DNA of 6,055 nt from Firmicutes bacterium UBA5473 (GTDB lineage Bacteria > Bacillota > DTU084): the NCBI GenBank assembly GCA_002427165.1, contig DIQB01000012.1:9023-15077 (forward strand), in the 5' to 3' direction. A program made the position numbers and the translations under genes. Each line of letters begins with the position of its first letter. Position 1 is the stretch's first letter. The notes under the pieces were generated by a model. It did not search any database and was not told the origin of the DNA. It saw only the letters and a program-made list of their open reading frames with translations. Positions 1 to 5,814 of this stretch are shown one piece after another.

Positions 1-131
1 ACTTCCAGCCGATCCATTCTCTCATCCAGCTTATCGAACCTTTTGCGGGTCTCTACCTTAAAAGAGGCGAATTCTTCCGACAAGATCCCAAGCTGAGATG
101 AGATCGACTCAAGTAGCTGCCTATCTGTCAC
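1..131 (-). CDS. Partial small charged protein, probably coiled coil (N-terminal 43 residues, open at window edge)
   Basis: Read on the - strand from a GTG at 131-129, this frame stays open to the window edge. It begins MTDRQLLESISSQLGILSEE and continues with a charged stretch containing KVETRKRFDKLDERMDRLE. AGGAG on the - strand (positions 144-140) sits 8 bases before the GTG, which supports this start; the frame is closed upstream by a stop at 170-168. Leu/Ile/Phe/Met recur at about heptad spacing among Arg, Lys, Glu and Asp, which suggests a coiled coil. No signal peptide or membrane segment is visible in this part. Many Firmicutes carry small uncharacterised proteins of this style, but I do not recognise a named family and assign no function. 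It is divergent from the purine operon and probably unrelated to it. I see no convincing promoter for it in 132-300. The C-terminal part lies outside the window. Confidence 0.6.
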   Translation of the reverse strand, partial: MTDRQLLESISSQLGILSEEFASFKVETRKRFDKLDERMDRLE

Positions 132-307
132 GCAACCAACTCCTCTCGATAGTTCTGGGCCGATCCGCTATAAAAATTGCACCGCTATTATTGCCCATAG
201 TTTTAATTCGAGATTTTTTAGGGAAGTCCTGCCAAGTGAAAATGATTCTGAAGGCAATGTTTTTCTGGCTTCAGTTGTTAAGTCTCTGTTAAGGTTTGCT
301 CTGGCAG

Positions 308-336
308 TTGACAGAAACTTTATCCCCTGATAAAAT
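308..336 (+). promoter_or_regulatory. Sigma-A promoter of the purine operon with extended -10
   Basis: TTGACA (308-313) matches the -35 consensus exactly. It is separated by 17 bases from TAAAAT (331-336), which is one base from TATAAT. TG at 328-329 gives the extended -10 form TGnTAAAAT. The expected start of transcription is about 343, some 10 bases before the riboswitch aptamer. The close match suggests strong initiation, so control would fall mainly on the leader downstream. I saw no clear operator over the promoter. Confidence 0.85.
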
Positions 337-351
337 GAAGACAATGAAAGT

Positions 352-457
352 GTACCTAGGGTTCCGCTTCCCTGGGGAAGGACTGGACCAAGTGGTACAG
401 GCATTCCATATAGGAGTGTTACACCGTAGAGGGATAAAAACCCGGGCGGGTAGGTTT
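352..457 (+). promoter_or_regulatory. ykkC-family riboswitch aptamer, probably PRPP-sensing (subtype 2b)
   Basis: The untranslated leader carries the conserved ykkC-family blocks in order: CTAGGGTTCCG (356-366), GGACTGGACCAAGTGGTAC (380-398), ACACCG (421-426) and GGGATAAAAACCCGGG (431-446). The visible helices are P1, ACCTA (354-358) with TAGGT (451-455); a hairpin of CTTCC (367-371) with GGAAG (376-380); and a second hairpin of CATTCC (402-407) with GGAGTG (413-418). The tail ends CGGGCGGGTAGG rather than the CCCGGGAGA ending typical of guanidine-I members, which points to the subtype 2 group (ppGpp, PRPP or nucleoside diphosphate sensors). In Firmicutes the PRPP subtype is found before purine synthesis genes, and the gene downstream is purB, so PRPP is the best call. 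Family membership is seen in the sequence. The ligand is inferred from context and has not been tested. Confidence 0.85.
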
Positions 458-476
458 CTAAACCTACCCGCTTTTT
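446..476 (+). terminator. Intrinsic terminator in the purB leader (riboswitch expression platform)
   Basis: A perfect inverted repeat, GCGGGTAGGTTT (446-457) and AAACCTACCCGC (460-471), is followed directly by five T residues (472-476). It lies between the aptamer and the purB ribosome site, so by default it would stop transcription before the operon. Its 5' arm contains TAGGT (451-455), the same bases that form the 3' strand of aptamer helix P1. The two structures therefore exclude each other: ligand-stabilised P1 should prevent the terminator and permit read-through. Confidence 0.9.
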
Positions 477-481
477 ACATT

Positions 482-488
482 GGAGGGG
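482..488 (+). promoter_or_regulatory. Ribosome binding site that fixes the purB start
   Basis: GGAGGGG lies 5 bases before ATG 494. The reading frame is open further upstream, to an ATG at 296. That longer version would translate through the promoter -10, the riboswitch and the terminator and would start before the likely transcription start, so it is not credible. This site decides the start at 494. It lies beyond the terminator hairpin, so it is not sequestered by it. Confidence 0.85.
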
Positions 489-493
489 AAAAA

Positions 494-1894
494 ATGCAAA
501 GAGAGATCTTCGCCAATCTAAGTCCTCTGGATCACCGCTATTACCTTTCCGATTCAAAGCTAGGAGAGGAACTGAGCAAATACCTCTCTGAGGGCGCCCT
601 GATCCACTACGAATTAGAAGTGGAAGTTGCCCTAGTTAGGGTCCTTGCTAAGCGGGGACTGTGTTCTCACGAGGCGGCAGCCCAGGTAGAGGCTGCCAAA
701 GAGGGGATTACCCCCCTGGATGTATACAGGGAGGAGGAGAAAACACAACATAATATTCGCGCTTTGGTTAATAGCCTTCGAGAGCGAGTGGACGATGAGG
801 TAAAACCATATATTCACCTTGCTGCCACTTCTATGGACATCCTGGACACTGCCAATGCCCTGCGCTTCAAAAATGCAGCTCTGCAGTTGGTGGTGCCGGC
901 CCTGGTGGAACTTGAGGCTCTACTTATTGAGATCGCCAGACGCGAGAAAGAGACAGTGCAAATTGGCCGCACCCACGGCCAGCATGCTGTGCCCATCACC
1001 TTTGGCTTTGCCATGGCAGAGTATGTAAGCAGGCTAGGGGAGAGAATCCAGCTAGTTGAACAGACAGCCAAGAATCTGCGTGGCAAATTTGCTGGCGCAG
1101 TTGGCGCCTACAATGCCAGCTCCCTGTTTTTCTCAGACCCGGAAATATTTGAACAAGAGGTTTTAGGGGAACTGGGACTTAAGCCTGGTGGTTCCTCAAG
1201 CCAGATTGTGGAGCCTGAATTTTTGCTAGACCATATCCACGCCTTAGTCTCGACTTTAGGTGTGCTAGCTAACATGGGCGATGATTTCCGTCACCTGCAG
1301 CGTACTGAAATTGGTGAGGTAGGAGAGTATTTTGCCAAAGAGCAAGTTGGCTCCTCCACCATGCCCCACAAACGCAACCCCTGGAACTTCGAACATGTCA
1401 AAAGCCTTTGGAAGGAATTCAGCCCCAGAATTATGACCATGTATATGGATCAGATTTCAGAGCATCAGCGGGATCTGACGAATTCTGCCTCAGCACGTTT
1501 TCTTGTGGAAATTGTGGCAGGTCTGGTCCTGGCCACAAAACGCCTCACTAAAGTTATTGGGAGACTTGCTGTAGACAGAGAGCGGATGCTGAAGAACTTC
1601 AACGAGACCCGGGAGCTAATCATCGCAGAGCCCCTTTATATCCTCTTGGCCACAGCAGGCCATCCAGATGCCCACGAATGCGTACGCAAGCTGACGCTAC
1701 GTTCTGAGAAGGAGGGTATACCTCTGACGAAACTTGTGGCTAATTCCACAGAGCTTGTGCCCTATCTTCAGAAGCTCAGCGAGAGCCAGCGGCGAATCCT
1801 CTCAGAACCCCAGGAATATTTGGGGGCAGCTGTGCGCAAGACAGAGACTCTATGCGATCATTGGGAAAGAGAGCTCAATTTAGCAATGAGGTGA
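494..1894 (+). CDS. purB: Adenylosuccinate lyase PurB
   Basis: Cytosolic enzyme acting twice in purine synthesis: it splits SAICAR to AICAR plus fumarate, and adenylosuccinate to AMP plus fumarate. From ATG 494 it is 466 residues, near the usual family length (about 430-480). Fumarase/aspartase superfamily blocks are present: TSMDILDTANALR at about 112-124, GRTHGQHAVPITFG at about 158-171 with the active-site His161, and the flexible-loop signature GSSTMPHKRNP at about 286-296. The wording after the signature (NFEHVKSLWKEF) and the QISEHQRDLTNSASAR block (about 320-335) belong to the adenylosuccinate lyase branch rather than fumarase or argininosuccinate lyase. It is the first gene after the riboswitch. 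The stop TGA lies inside the AGGTGAGGG ribosome site of purC, so translation is probably coupled. No purE or purK precedes it, unlike in the B. subtilis operon. Confidence 0.96.
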   Translation: MQREIFANLSPLDHRYYLSDSKLGEELSKYLSEGALIHYELEVEVALVRVLAKRGLCSHEAAAQVEAAKEGITPLDVYREEEKTQHNIRALVNSLRERVDDEVKPYIHLAATSMDILDTANALRFKNAALQLVVPALVELEALLIEIARREKETVQIGRTHGQHAVPITFGFAMAEYVSRLGERIQLVEQTAKNLRGKFAGAVGAYNASSLFFSDPEIFEQEVLGELGLKPGGSSSQIVEPEFLLDHIHALVSTLGVLANMGDDFRHLQRTEIGEVGEYFAKEQVGSSTMPHKRNPWNFEHVKSLWKEFSPRIMTMYMDQISEHQRDLTNSASARFLVEIVAGLVLATKRLTKVIGRLAVDRERMLKNFNETRELIIAEPLYILLATAGHPDAHECVRKLTLRSEKEGIPLTKLVANSTELVPYLQKLSESQRRILSEPQEYLGAAVRKTETLCDHWERELNLAMR

Positions 1895-1900
1895 GGGAAT

Positions 1901-2611
1901 ATGGGAAAAGGACCATTACTTCACGAGGGCAAAGCCAAGATCATCTACCAAACTGAAGATGCTGACAAGCTTATTGTCTACTACAAAGATGACACCACAG
2001 CCGGAGACGGCGCCAAACGGGCTCAGCTTTCAGGCAAAGGCCCCCTGAGCTTGAAGATTAGCGACTATTTCTTCCGTCTCTTGGCCAAAGAGGGAGTTAG
2101 GACCCACTTTCTGGAGACCCTAAATGAGCGAGAGATGTTAGTGGAGAAAGTTGAAATCATTCCGCTAGAGGTTGTGGTGCGGAACATTGCCGCAGGCAGC
2201 ATCGCCAAAAGGCTGGGTCTCACCGAGGGCAAACCCCTGCCCCGCACAATTGTGGAATTTTATTACAAAGACGATTCTTTAGGCGATCCCCTGGTAAACA
2301 GGTATCATATTCTGGCCCTAGGCGCAGCAAGCGTAGAGGAGATGGACAAGCTAGAGGAGGAGGCACTACTTGTGAACTCCATCTTAGAGCCACATCTACT
2401 AGAGCGTGACCTGATTTTAGTGGATTTCAAATTAGAATTTGGTCGCACAGAGCAAGGCGAGATCGTGCTGGCAGATGAGATCTCACCTGACAGCTGTCGC
2501 TTTTGGGATCGGGAGAGCCAGGAGAAGCTGGATAAGGATCGCTTCCGCAGAGACATGGGCGGCGTGGCAGAGGCTTATTCAGAAGTATATCGCAGATTAT
2601 GCGAAAATTAA
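1901..2611 (+). CDS. purC: SAICAR synthetase PurC (phosphoribosylaminoimidazole-succinocarboxamide synthase)
   Basis: Joins CAIR and aspartate with ATP to give SAICAR, the substrate of PurB encoded just upstream. The length of 236 residues is typical for the stand-alone bacterial enzyme. It opens with the LHEGKAKIIYQT strand-loop (residues 7-18) that begins the ATP-binding fold and continues with YKDDTTAGDGAK (28-39). Both classical family signatures are visible: IIPLEVVVRNIAAGS at 86-100 and VDFKLEFG at 174-181. They are followed by DEISPDSCRFW at 192-202, which holds the acidic metal and nucleotide ligands. ATG 1901 lies 6 bases after the purB stop and has AGGTGAGGG (1889-1897) as its ribosome site. 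I see no gaps or missing motifs. Confidence 0.97.
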   Translation: MGKGPLLHEGKAKIIYQTEDADKLIVYYKDDTTAGDGAKRAQLSGKGPLSLKISDYFFRLLAKEGVRTHFLETLNEREMLVEKVEIIPLEVVVRNIAAGSIAKRLGLTEGKPLPRTIVEFYYKDDSLGDPLVNRYHILALGAASVEEMDKLEEEALLVNSILEPHLLERDLILVDFKLEFGRTEQGEIVLADEISPDSCRFWDRESQEKLDKDRFRRDMGGVAEAYSEVYRRLCEN

Positions 2612-2623
2612 GGAGGAAGAATT

Positions 2624-2875
2624 ATGTGGAAAGCAGAAGTTCAGGTAACGCTGAAGGATGTAGTTTTCGATCCCCAGGGGAATGCTGTGGAGCGTCAGTT
2701 AGACGAGCTAGGATACAAAGGTGTACAGAAGGTTAGGATTGGCAAGTATATAGAAGTTCTCTTCGATGTTAAAACAAGGGCTGAGGCAGAGAGCCAGCTA
2801 GATGAGATTTGCAAGCGAGTATTAGTAAATCAGGTGCTGGAACATTATTCATACCAGCTGGTGGAGGTGCTGTAG
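2624..2875 (+). CDS. purS: FGAM synthetase subunit PurS
   Basis: Small bridging subunit that binds PurQ and PurL to form the three-part FGAM synthetase of Gram-positive bacteria and archaea. It is thought to help couple the glutaminase with the synthetase and guide ammonia between them. The 83 residues match the family's length. The PurS pattern is clear: an N-terminal strand (AEVQVTLKDVVFDPQGNAVER, about 4-24), a middle strand VQKVRIGKYIEVLFDV (about 34-49), a helix TRAEAESQLDEICKRVL (about 51-67) and the closing YSYQLVEVL. AAGGAGG at 2610-2616 lies 7 bases before ATG 2624. The gap after purC is 12 bases. The stop TAG abuts the purQ ATG. Confidence 0.95.
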   Translation: MWKAEVQVTLKDVVFDPQGNAVERQLDELGYKGVQKVRIGKYIEVLFDVKTRAEAESQLDEICKRVLVNQVLEHYSYQLVEVL

Positions 2876-3571
2876 ATGAAATTTGCCGTGGTGGTCTTTC
2901 CCGGCACCAGCGGAGAGGGGGACTGCATTCATGTCCTCAAGGGTCTCCTAGGCCATGAGGTTACGATCTTGAGCCATAAGGAAACCTCTTTGGGTGATGC
3001 CCAGTGCGTGATCCTTCCAGGCGGCGCCTCCTATGGTGATTATCTGCGGCCAGGTGCCCTGGCCAAGTCCACTCCCATTATGGAGCCTATTCGGAAGTTC
3101 GCACAGGCCGATGGCCTTGTGCTGGGAGTGGGCAATGGTTTTCAGGTCCTTTTGGAAGCAGGGCTTTTGCCTGGCGCTATGCTCCCCAACCAGAGCCTGC
3201 GCTTTATCGCTCGGCCCCAGCTTCTGTGCGTGGAGAACACAAATATTCCCTTTACAAAACTTTACCAAAAGGGACAGCTAATTAATATGCCAATTGCCCA
3301 TGGCGCTGGTAATTATTATCTTGATCCCGAGGGCCTTCTAGAGCTTGAGGGAAATGGGCAGATCGTCTTCCGTTATGCAGATAAAACAGGGGAGATAGGT
3401 GACAATCCCAATGGTTCTGTAGGGAATATTGCGGGCATCACCAATCCCAGAGGGAACGTTCTGGGGATGATGCCTCATCCTGAGCGCAGTACAGAAGAAG
3501 TTTTGGGCAGCACAGATGGACTGGCCCTGTTTCAAGGGATAGTGGAAGTTCTAGAGAGGGGGAAGGCATGA
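2876..3571 (+). CDS. purQ: FGAM synthetase subunit PurQ, class I glutaminase lacking the catalytic cysteine
   Basis: By homology this is the glutaminase subunit that supplies ammonia to PurL for converting FGAR to FGAM. The length of 231 residues is normal, and the fold markers are in place: start MKFAVVVFPG, oxyanion region PGGASYGDYLRPGA (48-61), PIAHGAGNYY (139-148), NPNGSVGNIAGI (177-188) and GMMPHPERS (197-205) with the His201/Glu203 pair. The nucleophile elbow, usually G-[IV]-C-NGFQ, reads GVGNGFQ here. Residue 86 is glycine (codon GGC, 3131-3133; TGC would be Cys), so the thioester-forming cysteine is absent. Positions that in PurQ are normally Phe in GGFSYGDYLR, Glu in AHGEGN and SNC near residue 12 are also changed. 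The frame is intact and closely flanked by purS and purL, with GGAGGT (2863-2868) as ribosome site, so this is not an obvious pseudogene. I infer loss of glutamine hydrolysis with a kept structural role; a base-call error is the alternative. Confidence 0.95.
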   Translation: MKFAVVVFPGTSGEGDCIHVLKGLLGHEVTILSHKETSLGDAQCVILPGGASYGDYLRPGALAKSTPIMEPIRKFAQADGLVLGVGNGFQVLLEAGLLPGAMLPNQSLRFIARPQLLCVENTNIPFTKLYQKGQLINMPIAHGAGNYYLDPEGLLELEGNGQIVFRYADKTGEIGDNPNGSVGNIAGITNPRGNVLGMMPHPERSTEEVLGSTDGLALFQGIVEVLERGKA

Positions 3572-5814
3572 TGATGACGCCCCAGGAAATAAAAGATACT
3601 CAGGCCTGGCGACCTATGGGCCTGAAGGACGAGGAATATGAGAAGATTTGCCAGATTTTAGATAGACTTCCCAATTACACAGAGCTGGGTATGTATGCGG
3701 TGCTGTGGAGTGAGCACTGTTCCTATAAGCACTCCCGCCCTCTGTTCAAACACTTCCCTACTCAAGGGGACTGTATTTTAGTGGGACCAGGCGAGAACGC
3801 AGGTGCTGTAGATATTGGAGATGGGCTTGCCATCGTCATGAAAGTGGAAAGCCATAACCACCCCTCCTATGTGGAGCCATACGAGGGAGCTGCCACAGGT
3901 GTAGGTGGCATCCTCAGGGATATCTTCACCATGGGTGCTCGCCCTATCGCCAGTCTCAACTCACTTCGCTTTGGAAATCCTAAGGATGAATACGTGCGCT
4001 ATCTGGTTCGCGGCGTGGTGGCAGGGATTGGTGACTACGGTAATGCCACAGGCGTACCTACAGTTGCCGGAGAAATCTCTTTCGACGAAAGCTATCAGGG
4101 TAACTGCCTGGTGAATGCCATGAGCGTGGGCCTTGTGCGCCACGATTCCATTACCAAGGCCACAGCCAGTGGCGTGGGGAACCCAGTGATGGTAGTTGGT
4201 TCCACCACAGGTAGAGACGGGATCCATGGTGCAACTTTTGCCTCAGCAGAATTTAGCGAAGAGAACGAAGAGAAGCGGCCTAGTGTCCAGGTGGGAGACC
4301 CTTTTACAGAAAAACTTCTGATTGAAGCCTGCCTTGAGCTCATCGCCAGTGGCGTGGTAGTGGGGATCCAGGACATGGGAGCTGCAGGCCTTACAAGCTC
4401 CTCTTCAGAGATGGCAAGCAATGCCGGCTCTGGAATTGAAATGGACCTCACCCTCGTGCCCCAGCGGGAAGAGGGGATGAGCGCCTACGAGATCATGCTC
4501 TCTGAATCTCAAGAGCGGATGCTCGTAATCCCCAAAGCTGGCGCCGAGGAGCAGGTTAAAGAAATCTTTGCAAAACGTGGCCTTTTAGCTGTGGTAGTGG
4601 GCAAGGTAACAGACGATGGCATGCTGCGCCTCTTCCACCACGGGGAGCTAGCAGCGGAGGTGCCAGCGAAGTCCTTAACTACAGACGGTGCACCCTCCTA
4701 CGTGCCACCAGCAGAAAAACCCCAGTATCTGGAGAAATTGTGGGGTTATGATTTTGACGAGCTTCCAGATCTAGAGCATTCAAAGATCCAAGATACCTTT
4801 TTGCAGCTACTGGGATTCTCCAATATTGCCAGCCGCAGATGGGTCTGGGAGCAATATGACCAAATGGCGCAGCTGGGGACTATAGTGGGACCTGGCTCTG
4901 ATGCAGGAGTGCTGAGAATTCCAGGCACAAAGCGAGGCATTGCCCTGACTATCGACTGCAATGGCCGCTACTGCTACCAAAACCCTAAAAGAGGTGCAGC
5001 CTTAGCTGTTGCTGAAGCTGCCAGAAACATTTACGCAAGTGGTGCCAAACCCCTTGCCATCACAGACGGCTTGAATTTGGGGAGCCCTGAGCGGCCTCAG
5101 ATCTACTGGCAGCTGAAAGAGACAGTTTTTGGCCTCGCCGAGGCCTGCCGAGCTTTGGGTACTCCTGTAGTAGGCGGCAACGTGAGCCTATACAATGAGA
5201 CAGCAGGAGAGGCAATCTTCCCTACACCTGTTGTAGGGATGCTAGGTGTTTTTGAGGATGTACAAAAGCATGCTACCATCTCCTTCAAAAATGAAGGGGA
5301 TCTGATCTTTTTAGTGGGTGAGAATCGCAATGAGCTCAGCGGCAGCGAATACTTGAAGGTGTGCCACGATCTGGTGGCAGGCCCAGGACCCAAACTGGAT
5401 CTGGAGACAGAAAAACGCAATGGAGAGTTCTGCCATACAATTATCAGCGATGGCCTTGTGAGCTCTTGCCACGATCTCAGCGAGGGTGGCCTGGCTATAG
5501 GGCTTGCCGAGTGTGCCCTAGCCGGGGAAATTGGAGCTCAGGTGAAACTCTATTGTCCAGGCCGCACCGATAGCCTTCTGTTTGGCGAGACTCAGGCTAG
5601 GTTCGTGATCTCTTTATCGGAGGAAAACGCCGAGTCTGTTAGGGCCTTGGCTGAGGAGAGGGGTGTTCCCTTGAGTCTGTTGGGTCGGGTTGGCGGTGAT
5701 AAATTTACAGTTGAGATTGGCGAGACTCGTGTGATCGATGGTGAGCTTACCCAGATATCTGAGCTTTGGAACAGTGGCCTAGAACGTCTACTGGGGGAGA
5801 AATCGGGTGCGTAG
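3568..5814 (+). CDS. purL: FGAM synthetase subunit PurL (small form)
   Basis: ATP-dependent synthetase subunit that converts FGAR and ammonia to FGAM, working with PurS and PurQ. At 748 residues it is the small form, with no fused glutaminase domain. It shows the twofold AIRS/PurL architecture. In the first half are LWSEHCSYKHSRP (46-58, catalytic His/Tyr region), VESHNHPSYVEPYEGAATGVGG (93-114, metal and nucleotide site), GSTTGRDGIHGATFAS (211-226), GDPFTEKLLIEACLE (243-257) and IQDMGAAGLTSSSSEMA (267-283). In the second half are GPGSDAGVLR (441-450), VVGGNVSLYNET (534-545), SCHDLSEGGLAI (633-644) and LFGETQAR (671-678). ATG 3568 overlaps the purQ stop as ATGA, and two more ATG codons follow directly (3571, 3574), so the exact first residue among the three is uncertain. 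GAGGGGG lies just upstream at 3556-3562. No motif is missing, so the synthetase half looks active even though PurQ may not be. Confidence 0.97.
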   Translation: MMMTPQEIKDTQAWRPMGLKDEEYEKICQILDRLPNYTELGMYAVLWSEHCSYKHSRPLFKHFPTQGDCILVGPGENAGAVDIGDGLAIVMKVESHNHPSYVEPYEGAATGVGGILRDIFTMGARPIASLNSLRFGNPKDEYVRYLVRGVVAGIGDYGNATGVPTVAGEISFDESYQGNCLVNAMSVGLVRHDSITKATASGVGNPVMVVGSTTGRDGIHGATFASAEFSEENEEKRPSVQVGDPFTEKLLIEACLELIASGVVVGIQDMGAAGLTSSSSEMASNAGSGIEMDLTLVPQREEGMSAYEIMLSESQERMLVIPKAGAEEQVKEIFAKRGLLAVVVGKVTDDGMLRLFHHGELAAEVPAKSLTTDGAPSYVPPAEKPQYLEKLWGYDFDELPDLEHSKIQDTFLQLLGFSNIASRRWVWEQYDQMAQLGTIVGPGSDAGVLRIPGTKRGIALTIDCNGRYCYQNPKRGAALAVAEAARNIYASGAKPLAITDGLNLGSPERPQIYWQLKETVFGLAEACRALGTPVVGGNVSLYNETAGEAIFPTPVVGMLGVFEDVQKHATISFKNEGDLIFLVGENRNELSGSEYLKVCHDLVAGPGPKLDLETEKRNGEFCHTIISDGLVSSCHDLSEGGLAIGLAECALAGEIGAQVKLYCPGRTDSLLFGETQARFVISLSEENAESVRALAEERGVPLSLLGRVGGDKFTVEIGETRVIDGELTQISELWNSGLERLLGEKSGA
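5793..5799 (+). promoter_or_regulatory. Ribosome binding site for the GTG-started purF
   Basis: GGGGGAG inside the last codons of purL lies 7 bases before GTG 5807. There is no ATG nearby in the purF frame before the catalytic cysteine, so this site supports the GTG start and an 8-base overlap with purL. Confidence 0.7.

Noticed and set aside
98..292. 64-residue + strand frame ahead of the promoter
   Set aside because: No good ribosome site, no recognisable protein, and it overlaps the better supported - strand gene start.
352..457. Guanidine-I or ppGpp as the ligand of the ykkC-family aptamer
   Set aside because: The 3' end does not match the guanidine-I CCCGGGAGA form, and ppGpp members usually precede amino-acid genes. 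PRPP fits purB better, though only a ligand test separates ppGpp from PRPP with certainty.
450..462. GGTTTCTA, resembling a junction block of the guanine riboswitch (GTTTCTAC), suggesting a tandem guanine aptamer
   Set aside because: These bases form the terminator stem and loop. The other guanine-aptamer parts (three-way junction, second loop, closing helix) are not present around it.
446..471. Bidirectional terminator serving the - strand as well
   Set aside because: On the - strand the stem is followed by CCGGG before any T run, and no - strand gene ends here.
296..493. 66-codon N-terminal extension of purB back to ATG 296
   Set aside because: It begins before the predicted transcription start and runs through the -10 element, aptamer and terminator. 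The ribosome site at 482-488 and homology to PurB both support ATG 494.
168..557. 129-residue - strand frame across the leader
   Set aside because: It is antisense to the promoter, riboswitch, terminator and purB start. The apparent peptide is a by-product of the structured leader.
2876..3571. purQ as a pseudogene
   Set aside because: Full length, in frame, good ribosome site, most fold motifs kept and tight coupling to purS and purL. Only glutaminase residues are altered.
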